A stretch of 64,000 nucleotides of DNA, taken from positions 248,001-312,000 of the forward strand of contig NZ_KE386835.1 in assembly GCF_000429025.1 (NCBI RefSeq), read 5' to 3'. A program made the translations under genes and the position numbers. The notes under the pieces were generated by a model. The model was given only the letters and a program-made list of their open reading frames with translations. It did no database searches and was not told where the DNA came from. This document shows positions 1 through 7,664 of this stretch, piece after piece. Position 1 is the stretch's first letter. Each line of letters starts with the position of its first letter. The stretch is from Actinospineispora spinosispora DSM 44797 (GTDB lineage Bacteria > Actinomycetota > Actinomycetes > Mycobacteriales > Pseudonocardiaceae).

Positions 1-95
1 CCCTCGCGGCGCCGATGTTTGCGGTCCGCCAACGATCGAATGCGTTTGACCAGCGGATTGGCCGCGCTGGTGATCACCTCGTTGGCTTGTGTCAC
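1..95 (-). CDS. TrmH/SpoU-family RNA methyltransferase, N-terminal fragment
   Basis: This is the start of a gene that runs off the left edge. The reverse strand from a GTG at 95 reads MTQANEVITSAANPLVKRIR followed by SLADRKHRRREG. The ITS-x-x-NPLVKRIR-x-L-x-DRK-x-RRREG pattern is typical of the N-terminal substrate-binding domain of SpoU/TrmH 2'-O-ribose methyltransferases acting on tRNA or rRNA. Only about 31 residues are visible, so the knotted SAM-binding domain cannot be checked. A second GTG at 77 could also be the start. It diverges from the gene at 151. Confidence 0.6.
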   Translation of the reverse strand, partial: MTQANEVITSAANPLVKRIRSLADRKHRRRE

Positions 96-150
96 GCGTG
101 CAATCTACTGTCGGGTAAACCCATGTCCCGTAGCCACTCCGGAGGACGTC

Positions 151-609
151 ATGACCAAGCCCGGCACCGACCTCACCGCGACGACGGACTCGATCGCAGC
201 GTCGGATCTCGTCACCGCGTTCCTCGACGCGCTCGGCCGCCTCGACATCGACGCCGCGCTCGCGCTGCTCGCCGAGGACATCGTCTACCAGAACGTCTCG
301 CTGCCGAAGGCACAGGGCAAGGAGGCGGTGGCCAAGCAGCTCGCGCTGATGGGCAAGTACTGCACCGCGTTCGAGGCGATCAACCACCGCATCGTCGGCG
401 ACGGGAACACCGTGCTGACCGAGCGGACCGACATCATCGAGGTCGGCAAGATTCGCTCGGAGTTCTGGGTGTGCGGCACGTTCGAGGTCCGCGACGGCCG
501 GATCGTGCTGTGGCGCGACTACTTCGACTGGGCCAACCTGCTGGGCGCGGCGGCGAAGGGCGCGGGAAAGGCGCTGGTCGGGATGGCGAGGAACCTGCGA
601 CGCAAGTGA
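151..609 (+). CDS. Limonene-1,2-epoxide hydrolase-like (SnoaL/NTF2 fold) protein
   Basis: 152-aa cytosolic protein of the limonene-1,2-epoxide hydrolase family, related to mycobacterial EphG. It shows the helix with FLDALGRLDIDAALALLAED, then the paired catalytic strands LTERTDIIEV and FEVRDGRIVLWRDYFD, which supply the Arg/Asp/Asp group used to hydrate an epoxide in this family. The ATG at 151 is chosen because GGAGG lies at 141-145; the frame stays open upstream but has no comparable ribosome site. The natural substrate is unknown. It could instead be a non-catalytic polyketide-cyclase-like NTF2 protein, though the conserved Arg-x-Asp and Trp-Arg-Asp favour an enzyme. Confidence 0.75.
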   Translation: MTKPGTDLTATTDSIAASDLVTAFLDALGRLDIDAALALLAEDIVYQNVSLPKAQGKEAVAKQLALMGKYCTAFEAINHRIVGDGNTVLTERTDIIEVGKIRSEFWVCGTFEVRDGRIVLWRDYFDWANLLGAAAKGAGKALVGMARNLRRK

Positions 610-638
610 CGGACACCGGCTGCTAGGTTGAGGGGGAA

Positions 639-657
639 GGTCAACGAATAGTTGACC
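639..657. repeat. Short inverted repeat GGTCAAC/GTTGACC
   Basis: Perfect 7-bp arms at 639-645 and 651-657 with a 5-nt spacer, in the 106-bp gap between two genes on the plus strand. It may be a weak terminator for the upstream gene or an operator for the next one; nothing decides between them. Confidence 0.4.
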
Positions 658-715
658 ACCGCGCGGGTGCGCCGCTCCCCCTGGGCACCCGGTGTGCCGA
701 CGAAGAGGAATCACG

Positions 716-1276
716 ATGTCCCGTAAGACCAAGTCCGGTAAGAACGCCGCCTCGACCCTGGACCGCCGCCGCGAGACCCTGCTGGCCAGGACGAGCGCGG
801 CCGACGAGTCCGCCACGAAGCTGAGCACGCTGGAGGAGGAGCTGCGAGCCACCTCGCAGCGGAAGCGTGACGACGAGGCGAGCCTCAGCGAGGCCCTGAT
901 CCGCATCGCCGAGCTGAAGAAGGCGATCAAGTCCGCCGAGAAGCGACGCACGAAGCTGCGGTCCGCGCGCAAGGACGCCCGCCAGGACCACACCGAGGCA
1001 CGCAGGCGCGCCGAGGTGGCGGAGGCCAAGTACGACCGCGCGGTGCTCGCCGACCTGCTGCGCAGGGAGAAGGACCGGGACCTGGCCGCGCACGCCGCGC
1101 GGCAGCCCACACCCGTCGATCCGGCCGCGGCGGAGTCGCCGGAGGCGCAGGGCCAGCCGAGCAACGGCCTGGCCAGCCGCGCGCTGTCCGGCCCCGCCCG
1201 CTGGGCGACCCGCTCGATCGGCCGCAACGGCTCCGCCGAGCCCACCGCCGCCACCCAGACCGGAGCCACCGCCTAG
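716..1276 (+). CDS. Charged coiled-coil protein of unknown function
   Basis: 186 aa, not recognised as a named family. Residues of about 10-135 are almost entirely Lys/Arg/Glu/Asp/Ala with heptad spacing (KLSTLEEELRATSQRKRDDE and similar), which predicts a long coiled coil. The last 50 residues are Pro/Ala/Ser-rich and probably disordered. There is no signal peptide or membrane segment. ATG 716 is chosen over upstream starts because GAAGAGGA sits at 702-709. A structural or DNA-binding role is possible but not shown. The gene ends just before a long bidirectional hairpin. Confidence 0.7.
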   Translation: MSRKTKSGKNAASTLDRRRETLLARTSAADESATKLSTLEEELRATSQRKRDDEASLSEALIRIAELKKAIKSAEKRRTKLRSARKDARQDHTEARRRAEVAEAKYDRAVLADLLRREKDRDLAAHAARQPTPVDPAAAESPEAQGQPSNGLASRALSGPARWATRSIGRNGSAEPTAATQTGATA

Positions 1277-1317
1277 AACCCGTGAGTGCCGCGGCCGCCT
1301 ATAGGTGGCCGCGGCAC

Positions 1318-1326
<9 letters not shown>
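1277..1326. terminator. Bidirectional hairpin terminator, GTGAGTG-edged family
   Basis: Twenty-base arms at 1277-1296 and 1307-1326 (left arm AACCCGTGAGTGCCGCGGCC) are perfectly complementary around a loop that itself contains CCTATAGG. It lies between convergent genes, and the TGA stop of the minus-strand ATPase gene is inside its right arm. It belongs to the palindrome family also found at 12191, 16581, 25770 and 27837. Confidence 0.85.
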
Positions 1327-2394
<1,068 letters not shown>

Positions 2395-2409
2395 GTGATA
2401 CCCCGAAGG

Positions 2410-2631
2410 TCAGCGCAGCAGCTTCCGGACCAACAGCACCGCCACGATCGCGCCCACCCCGATCAGGGTGTACTTGACCTTCGGCTCGGCGAGCTTGTCC
2501 TGGATGGACGCCTTACCGCCGTCGACCAGCTTCTTCGGGTTCGCCCGCTCGGCGAGCACGTTGACCGTGTCGGCCAGTGCCTGCTGTGCCTGCTCGATCT
2601 CACGCTGAATGGTGTCCGGGTCGCGCGCCAC
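2410..2631 (-). CDS. DUF3618 membrane-anchored protein
   Basis: 73 aa. It begins MARDPDTIQREIEQAQQALA, the characteristic start of DUF3618, with a short amphipathic helical region, and ends in one membrane helix (YTLIGVGAIVAVLLV) followed by basic residues. The family is widespread in actinobacteria and its function is unknown. A good AGGAGG-like site lies just upstream of the ATG at 2631. It is divergent from the gene at 2704, which shares the short promoter gap. Confidence 0.8.
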   Translation of the reverse strand: MARDPDTIQREIEQAQQALADTVNVLAERANPKKLVDGGKASIQDKLAEPKVKYTLIGVGAIVAVLLVRKLLR

Positions 2632-2703
2632 GGGTCCTCCTCTGATAGGGACAGCTCCTGCGCGAAACCGTAGACGACTCGCTCACAGCGATACGCTTGG
2701 GTA

Positions 2704-3051
2704 ATGGACTCCGAGGACATCATCAAGCAAGGCAAAGCGCTCGCCGGCAAGCTCCGCGACGGCGCGAGCGAACAGGCCGCCCAACACGAGGAGCAGATCA
2801 AGGGCGTACTCGGCAAGGTCGTCGGCTTCGTCAACGACAAGACCGGCGGCAAGTACGCGGACCAGGTCGGCAAGGTCGCGGGCTACGTCGAGCAGGGCGT
2901 CGACCAGCTCGCGGGCGCCAACCGCACCGAGGACACGCCCGGCAACTCGACGCCGCCGCCCCCGGGCAACTCCACGCCGCCCCCGCCCGGCAACTCCACC
3001 CCTCCGCCACCCGGCAACCGGACGGACACCCCGGAGCCGCCGACCGCCTGA
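2704..3051 (+). CDS. MT0933-like (Rv0909-type) small helical protein with proline-rich tail
   Basis: 115 aa. The first 75 residues (DIIKQGKALAGKLRDGASEQ and on) resemble the MT0933-like 'antitoxin' family, small helical proteins of actinobacteria. The C-terminus holds three near-identical PGNSTPPP repeats and looks disordered. No toxin-like partner gene is adjacent, so an antitoxin function is doubtful and the family name should be read as a label only. The downstream bcp gene starts 27 nt after its stop and may be co-transcribed. Confidence 0.65.
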   Translation: MDSEDIIKQGKALAGKLRDGASEQAAQHEEQIKGVLGKVVGFVNDKTGGKYADQVGKVAGYVEQGVDQLAGANRTEDTPGNSTPPPPGNSTPPPPGNSTPPPPGNRTDTPEPPTA

Positions 3052-3077
3052 CCAGCGGGGCCGGTACCGTCACGCCC

Positions 3078-3545
3078 ATGACCTCGCGCCTCGAGCCCGG
3101 TGACCCGGCCCCCGACTTCACACTGCCCGACGCCGACGGCAACCCGGTATCGCTCGCCGACTACCGGGGCCGTCGGGTGATCCTCTACGCCTACCCGGCC
3201 GCCAGCACGCCCGGCTGCACCAAGCAAGCCTGCGACTTCCGCGACAGCCTCGCCGAGCTGGGCGGCGCCGGGATCGACGTCATCGGGATCTCCCCCGACA
3301 AGCCGGCCAAGCTCGCCAAGTTCCGCGACGCCGAGGGCCTCACGTTCCCGCTGGTGTCCGACCCGGACAAGGCCGTGCTCACCGAGTACGGCGCGTTCGG
3401 CGAGAAGCAGATGTACGGCAAGACCGTGACCGGCGTGATCCGCTCGACGTTCGTCATCGACGCGGACGGCAAGATCGAGGTGGCCCAGTACAACGTGCGC
3501 GCCACCGGCCACGTGGCCAAGCTCCGCAAGGACATCAAGGTCTAG
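3078..3545 (+). CDS. bcp: Thioredoxin-dependent peroxiredoxin (BCP/PrxQ)
   Basis: 155-aa cytosolic thiol peroxidase reducing H2O2 and organic hydroperoxides. The peroxidatic Cys47 is in TPGCT and the resolving Cys52 follows at the +5 spacing of the BCP/PrxQ class (CTKQAC). The N-terminal PGDPAPDFTLPDADG and the C-terminal RSTFVIDADGKI strands are typical. ATG 3078 gives the family's usual length; the open frame upstream overlaps the previous gene and has no homology. The stop is only 5 nt from the encoded CCA end of the minus-strand tRNA. Confidence 0.93.
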   Translation: MTSRLEPGDPAPDFTLPDADGNPVSLADYRGRRVILYAYPAASTPGCTKQACDFRDSLAELGGAGIDVIGISPDKPAKLAKFRDAEGLTFPLVSDPDKAVLTEYGAFGEKQMYGKTVTGVIRSTFVIDADGKIEVAQYNVRATGHVAKLRKDIKV

Positions 3546-3550
3546 CTAGC

Positions 3551-3628
3551 TGGTGCCGGCGACGGGATTCGAACCCGCACTGTTGACCACCTAAAGATCA
3601 TGCCTCCTGCCAGTTGGGCTACGCCGGC
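3551..3628 (-). tRNA. tRNA with UAG anticodon (Leu by anticodon), class-I shape, overlaps HNH gene
   Basis: The reverse strand folds into a cloverleaf: 7-bp acceptor GCCGGCG/CGCCGGC, D arm with G-G in the loop and a C-A mismatch at the end of its stem, anticodon stem TGATC/GGTCA, loop TTTAGGT, five-base variable loop, T arm GCGGG-TTCGAAT-CCCGT, discriminator A and an encoded CCA (3551-3553). The anticodon is bases 3593-3591, UAG, which reads CUA (Leu). Normal bacterial tRNA-Leu has a long variable arm; this one does not, so its true amino acid is uncertain. The first base of the tRNA is inside the preceding HNH gene. Confidence 0.82.
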
Positions 3629-4290
3629 TTCCGGTTGCTGACACACCAGGTGTCCGTCAACGCGTGGCAGTTCGGACACAGAATACGCAGGTTCTCCAAC
3701 CGGTTGTCCGAGTGGTTGCCGTTGATGTGATCAAGCGCCAGCGGGAGTGGCTTGCCACGCCACTCTCGCAGGCCACACTCCTCGCACTCGGGTTGCTTCA
3801 GCCCAGCCGCGATCAGCCTGCGCCGAAGATGGCCCGTACTCTGATAAGGCGAGTCCTCCACGAGGATCTTCTCCAACGGAATCCTTGGCTTCGGCGGTCG
3901 TTTCTGCCCCCGCGACCAGCCTTGCCCAAGGAAGTGACCGGTGTCCAACCCGCGAGTCCTGATCTTCTTGACGATCATCCGGTGCATGCCGCCATTCGGC
4001 TCATAACCAAGGCTGCGAAGCACATCGGAGACCGTCACGTTCTCTCGTACTGCTTGCGCCAGCTGGTGCTCTGACACCCTCCACCCACGCCGTCCCCCCG
4101 GCCGTGGCGGCGCCGAAGGCGACGCCACTGGTAAGTGAGAGATGTCGAGCTCCAGTCTCGCGATGTGCCGGCGCAAGGTGTCGTAGCGGCCCGGGACCAG
4201 GCCGAGCTTGCGACACACCTGAGCCAGCGAGGTGCTCTCCGCGACCGCGGCGGTGAGCTGCTCGTCGGTCCATCGAGGAGTGCGAGGCAT
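3619..4290 (-). CDS. HNH endonuclease with repeated HTH-like domains
   Basis: 223 aa. Residues about 5-55 and 70-125 are two related helix-turn-helix-like repeats (SLAQVCRKLGL and TVSDVLRSLGY), and a third similar helix set precedes the nuclease domain. The C-terminal zinc/HNH domain has CEECG, then ALDHINGNHSDNRLENL and CPNCH, so both zinc Cys pairs and the His-Asn-His residues are present. This architecture is common in actinophage and genomic-island HNH proteins. ATG 4290 has AGGA about 8 nt upstream, and an SOS-like box lies just beyond. The stop TAG (3621-3619) is bases 8-10 of the tRNA gene. No integrase or other phage gene adjoins. Confidence 0.88.
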   Translation of the reverse strand: MPRTPRWTDEQLTAAVAESTSLAQVCRKLGLVPGRYDTLRRHIARLELDISHLPVASPSAPPRPGGRRGWRVSEHQLAQAVRENVTVSDVLRSLGYEPNGGMHRMIVKKIRTRGLDTGHFLGQGWSRGQKRPPKPRIPLEKILVEDSPYQSTGHLRRRLIAAGLKQPECEECGLREWRGKPLPLALDHINGNHSDNRLENLRILCPNCHALTDTWCVSNRKPA

Positions 4291-4303
4291 GCACTCATCC
4301 TAC

Positions 4304-4319
4304 TCGAACATATATTCGA
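4304..4319. promoter_or_regulatory. LexA (SOS) box-like palindrome
   Basis: TCGAACATATATTCGA matches the actinobacterial LexA consensus TCGAAC-N4-GTTCGA at 11 of 12 fixed positions. It sits 13 nt upstream of the HNH start and about 30 nt upstream of the divergent LysE-type gene, in a locally AT-rich stretch of an otherwise GC-rich region. The likely reading is damage-inducible expression of the HNH/tRNA transcript; this is inference from the motif. Confidence 0.6.
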
Positions 4320-4349
4320 TATCACGACATATCCCTTAGCCTGTTCTCC

Positions 4350-5006
4350 GTGAGCATCGTCGTGCCGAGCCTGCTGGTGCCGTTCCTCCTCGTGGTCGCG
4401 GTACTGACCGTCACGCCGGGCCCTGACATGGCGCTGGTCCTGCGCAACGGCGCGCGCGGCGGCTCGCGGCTCGCCTGGTACACCGGCCTCGGGTGCTGCA
4501 GCGGCATCGCCGTGCACGCGACGGCCGCCGTAGTGGGGCTGTCCGCGCTGCTCGCGGCGTCGGCGGTGGCGTTCACCGTGGTGAAGCTCGTCGGTGCGGC
4601 CTATCTGGCGTGGCTCGGGATCACCGCACTGTGGCACAGCCGCAAGAGTGTCCGTCCCGCCGAGGACACCGCCCGGCAAGGCCCGGGTGCGGCGACCGCC
4701 GAGCTCACCAGGCGCGGCTGCTACCGCCAGGGACTGCTGACGAACCTGCTGAACCCGAAGATCGCGCTGCTGTTCCTCACCCTGCTGCCGCAGTTCGTGG
4801 CGGCGGGCGAACCGCGCACCGCCACGTCGGCGGTGCTGGCCGTGCTGTTCCTGGCCATCGCGGTCCTGTGGTGGCGGTTGTTCTCGCTCGCGGTCGGCGG
4901 TCTCGCCGGTCTGCTCGCCCGCCCCCGGGTGGGTCTCGTGCTGGAACGGGTGACCGGCGTGGTGCTGATCGGGCTCGGTCTGCGGGTCGCGCTCGAACGC
5001 TCCTAG
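4350..5006 (+). CDS. LysE/RhtB-family amino acid exporter
   Basis: 218-aa inner-membrane protein with about six hydrophobic helices. The family signature TPGPDMALVLRNG is at 22-34 and the second conserved motif LLTNLLNPKIALLFLTLLPQ is mid-protein. These exporters remove amino acids or related compounds by proton exchange; the substrate cannot be told from sequence. GTG 4350 is used because it places the first helix at the N-terminus as usual in the family. It is divergent from the HNH gene and shares the region with the SOS-like box. Confidence 0.88.
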   Translation: MSIVVPSLLVPFLLVVAVLTVTPGPDMALVLRNGARGGSRLAWYTGLGCCSGIAVHATAAVVGLSALLAASAVAFTVVKLVGAAYLAWLGITALWHSRKSVRPAEDTARQGPGAATAELTRRGCYRQGLLTNLLNPKIALLFLTLLPQFVAAGEPRTATSAVLAVLFLAIAVLWWRLFSLAVGGLAGLLARPRVGLVLERVTGVVLIGLGLRVALERS

Positions 5007-5068
5007 GAGGGTCCTGCGCGACTCGGGCCTACCGCCGGAGTTGCCCAGCACCCTCCTAGAGTGAGTCC

Positions 5069-6349
5069 GTGTTCGATCAGGGACTGCTCGCGCCCGGGTG
5101 GGCCGGAAGTGTCGCCGAGGAGCTGACCGGAGACGCGGCCGTGGTCCGCGCGATGCTCGACGCCGAGGCGGCGCTGAGCCGCGCGCTGGCGGCCGTCGGC
5201 CTGGCGCCCGAGGCAGCGGCGCGCGAGGTCACCGAGGTGTGCGCGGAGCTCACCGTCGACGTCCGCGCACTGGCGCTGGCAGCGCGCAGCGGTGGCAACC
5301 CGGTGATCCCGCTGGTCAAGCAGCTGCGCGCGGCGGTGAGCGAGGGCTCGGCCGAATGGGTTCACCGGGGAACGACGAGCCAGGATGTCCTCGACACCGC
5401 GTTGATGCTCGTCAGCGCGCGGGTGTTGGACTCCTCCGTGCTCGCCGGGCTGTCCGTGGCGAGTACAGCGGCGGCTCGGTTGGCGCGCGAGCATCGGAGC
5501 ACGCCGATGGCGGGCCGGACGTTGAGCCAGCACGCCGTGCCCACGACGTTCGGCGTCAAGGTCGCCGGCTGGCTGTCCGGCCTCGCCGACGCCGGGCGCC
5601 GGTGCGGCCAGGTCCGGCGTGAGCTGCCCGCGCAGCTGGGCGGCGCGGCCGGCACCCTCGCCGCGCTGGGCACCGACGGTGTCGCCGTCGCGGACGCGTT
5701 CGCCGCCGAGTGCGGTCTCGCCGCACGGCCGTCGCCGTGGCACACCGTGCGCACCCCGGTCGCCGAGCTGGGCGCCGCGCTGGCGCTAAGTGCCGGGGCC
5801 TGCGGCAAGGCCGCGCTGGACGTCACGGTGCTGGCCCAGACCGAGCTGGGTGAGGTCCTGGGCGACGCGGGCGGCGAGTCGTCCGCGATGCCGCAGAAAC
5901 GCAACCCGGTGACGGCCGCGTTGATCGTCGCGGCCGCGCGGCAGGCGCCCGGTGAGGCGAGCGCGCTGCACCTCGGTCTGCTCGCCGAGAACGAGCGTCC
6001 CTCCGGCGCCTGGCACGCGGAGTGGCAACCGTGGCGCACCCTGCTGCGGGTGGCGGGTGGCGCGGCCGAGGCAACCGGACGGCTGCTCACCGACCTACAG
6101 CCGGACGTCGAGGCGATGGCGGCCACCGCGGTCGACCCGTCGCTGCTGGCCGAGCGCCTGTCCGGGGTGCTGCGCGCCGAGCTGGGCACGGGGGCAGCGG
6201 CGGCGGTCCGGGAGGCCGCTTTCGCCGGACGGCTGCCCGAGCTGCTCGCCGAGCACGGCATCGCCGATCCCGCGGGCTATCTGGGGTCCGCGCCTGCCTT
6301 CGTCGATCGGGTGTTGGCTACGACTCCGCCGAACGAGCGACTATCGTGA
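5069..6349 (+). CDS. pcaB: 3-carboxy-cis,cis-muconate cycloisomerase (fumarase/aspartase superfamily)
   Basis: 426 aa. It carries the superfamily signature GGESSAMPQKRNPV near residue 268-281 and the upstream HRGTTSQDVLDTA motif, both diagnostic of PcaB-type cycloisomerases, which turn 3-carboxymuconate into gamma-carboxymuconolactone in the protocatechuate branch of the beta-ketoadipate pathway. The gene for the next step, pcaC, follows 195 nt later on the same strand, supporting the assignment over adenylosuccinate lyase. GTG 5069 starts the product MFDQGLLAPGW. The gap to pcaC is filled by a dispersed repeat. Confidence 0.88.
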   Translation: MFDQGLLAPGWAGSVAEELTGDAAVVRAMLDAEAALSRALAAVGLAPEAAAREVTEVCAELTVDVRALALAARSGGNPVIPLVKQLRAAVSEGSAEWVHRGTTSQDVLDTALMLVSARVLDSSVLAGLSVASTAAARLAREHRSTPMAGRTLSQHAVPTTFGVKVAGWLSGLADAGRRCGQVRRELPAQLGGAAGTLAALGTDGVAVADAFAAECGLAARPSPWHTVRTPVAELGAALALSAGACGKAALDVTVLAQTELGEVLGDAGGESSAMPQKRNPVTAALIVAAARQAPGEASALHLGLLAENERPSGAWHAEWQPWRTLLRVAGGAAEATGRLLTDLQPDVEAMAATAVDPSLLAERLSGVLRAELGTGAAAAVREAAFAGRLPELLAEHGIADPAGYLGSAPAFVDRVLATTPPNERLS

Positions 6350-6354
6350 AAACT

Positions 6355-6536
6355 GGCTCCGCAAGTCTCCCGCAGGGAGTTCCGGCGAAGGCCGGCGTAG
6401 TGAATGTCAACAAGAACCCTCGTAGCCGAGGGGCGGCTCTCAGGGTGACAACAAGCGCGCCCGGGGCCGAAGGCCGAAAATCTCAAAGGCGGCGCCCGGA
6501 GGGTGCCCCTTTGGGATTTTGAGCGCGAGGACAGGC
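6355..6536 (+). repeat. Dispersed structured repeat, copy 1 (short form)
   Basis: It opens with GGCTCCGC-AGTCTCC, continues with GAGTTCCGGCGAAGGCCGGC and GTAGTGAATGTC, and later has GACAACAAGCGCGCCCGG. All of these are shared with copies at 18433, 23433 and 46740. It lacks the TTTTTCTG/CAGAAAAA block of the others. Its right end is a strong hairpin in which AAAATCTCAAAGG pairs imperfectly with CCTTTGGGATTTT. It separates pcaB from pcaC and could attenuate transcription between them. Confidence 0.75.
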
Positions 6537-6544
6537 CGGAGAAC

Positions 6545-6916
6545 ATGAATCTCGACCCCGACGGCATCGCGGTACGGCGTGAGGTGCTGGGCAGTGAGTA
6601 CGTGGACGCGGCGCTGGAGCGCGCGGACGAGTTCACCGGCGAGTTCCAGGAGATGATCACCCGCTACGCGTGGGGCGGTATCTGGACCCGGCCCGGCCTG
6701 GACCGGCGGATGCGCAGCGCGATCACGTTGACCGCGCTGGTGGCCGGCGGGCATCACGGCGAGCTGGCCGCGCACGTTCGGGGCGCGCTGCGCAACGGGC
6801 TGAGCGCGGAGGAGATCGCCGAGGTGCTGATGCAGACCGCGATCTACTGCGGGGTGCCCGCCGCGAACTCGGCGTTCGCGGTCGCGCAGAAGGTGATCGC
6901 GGAGGAGACCGGCTGA
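6545..6916 (+). CDS. pcaC: 4-carboxymuconolactone decarboxylase
   Basis: 123 aa of the carboxymuconolactone decarboxylase (AhpD-like helical) family. It decarboxylates gamma-carboxymuconolactone to beta-ketoadipate enol-lactone. Features are YAWGGIWTRPGLDRRMRSAITL and the HHGELAAHVRGALRNGLSAEEI segment, as in PcaC. It lacks the CxxC of peroxidase-type AhpD proteins. ATG 6545 is chosen because GGAGA precedes it by about 6 nt; it gives the standard length, whereas the upstream open frame is repeat sequence. No regulator or protocatechuate dioxygenase gene is in the window. Confidence 0.9.
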   Translation: MNLDPDGIAVRREVLGSEYVDAALERADEFTGEFQEMITRYAWGGIWTRPGLDRRMRSAITLTALVAGGHHGELAAHVRGALRNGLSAEEIAEVLMQTAIYCGVPAANSAFAVAQKVIAEETG

Positions 6917-6930
6917 CGAGCGTACGGCCC

Positions 6931-6950
6931 GGCCCCGCGCCCACGGGGCC
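6931..6950. terminator. Hairpin GGCCCCG/CGGGGCC between pcaC and rdgB
   Basis: Seven-base GC arms with a 6-nt loop lie 15 nt after the pcaC stop, in the 148-bp gap between convergent genes. There is no U tract, as usual for actinomycetes. The rest of the gap to 7064 shows nothing clear. Confidence 0.45.
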
Positions 6951-7064
6951 GAGCCGCACGCGATGGTCCTCCGGCTCGTGCCCGCCGGACGCCATCAACC
7001 GGTTCGATGTCGCTGCCCGGTTACCGAGTACAGACGCACGCCGGGCCCGTCCGGTTCCCTCTGC

Positions 7065-7664
7065 TCAGGAAACGAGTGCGCGCAGCGCGGGAGCGAGCGC
7101 GCGGAAGGCTAGGCCGCGGTGCGACGCGGCGTCCTTCTCCTCCGGCGACAGCTCGGCCGACGTGCGCTGCTCGCCCTCGGGAACGAAGATCGGGTCGTAG
7201 CCGAAGCCGTTCGTGCCGCGCGGCGCGCGGATCAGCCGGCCGCGCCATTCGCCGTGCTCGACGGTCTCGGTTCCGTCCGGGGTGACGAGCGCGGCGGCGC
7301 ACACGAACGCGGCTCCTCTGCGTTCGTCGGGGGTGTCGGCCAGCTGACCGAGCACGAGGTCGAGGTTGCCCTGGTCGTCGCCGTGGCGGCCGATCCAGCG
7401 CGCGGACAGCACCCCGGGCATTCCGTTGAGCGCGTCCACCGCGATACCCGAGTCGTCGGCGACCGAGGCCAGCCCGGTCGCCGCGACCGCGTCCCTGGCC
7501 TTGGCCAGCGCGTTCTCCGCGAAGGTCGCGCCGGTCTCGGGTGCTTCAGGGTACTCGGCGACGTCGGCAAGGCCGAGCACCTCGATGCCGGCGTCCAGCT
7601 CGGAGACGATCCGGCGCAGCTCGGCGAGCTTGCCCGGGTTGCGGGTGGCGAGCAGGAGCTTCAC
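7065..7664 (-). CDS. rdgB: RdgB/HAM1 non-canonical purine NTP pyrophosphatase
   Basis: 199 aa. It hydrolyses dITP, XTP and related damaged purine nucleotides to monophosphates, keeping them out of nucleic acids. It has the N-terminal LLLATRNPGKLAELRRI, the metal-site VADDSGIAVDALNG, the TNGFGYDPIFVPEG loop and the C-terminal SHRGLAFR, all conserved in the family. The GTG start at 7664 overlaps the rph stop as GTGA, so the two are translationally coupled, the same pairing as Rv1340-Rv1341. Confidence 0.95.
   Translation of the reverse strand: MKLLLATRNPGKLAELRRIVSELDAGIEVLGLADVAEYPEAPETGATFAENALAKARDAVAATGLASVADDSGIAVDALNGMPGVLSARWIGRHGDDQGNLDLVLGQLADTPDERRGAAFVCAAALVTPDGTETVEHGEWRGRLIRAPRGTNGFGYDPIFVPEGEQRTSAELSPEEKDAASHRGLAFRALAPALRALVS

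Noticed and set aside
2704..3051. A toxin-antitoxin pair
   Set aside because: The protein resembles the MT0933-like family, but neither neighbour looks like a toxin: one is DUF3618 and the other bcp.
3551..3628. Reading the tRNA as an amber suppressor
   Set aside because: The anticodon is UAG, which pairs with CUA. An amber suppressor would need CUA as the anticodon.
3619..4290. The HNH gene as part of a prophage
   Set aside because: No integrase, capsid, terminase or other phage gene lies near; it is flanked by bcp and a LysE exporter.
6355..6536. Insertion sequence between pcaB and pcaC
   Set aside because: No transposase frame or target duplication is seen. The sequence is a copy of a non-coding repeat.
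6917..7064. A second tRNA or small RNA between pcaC and rdgB
   Set aside because: Apart from a short GC hairpin no cloverleaf or conserved RNA fold could be drawn.
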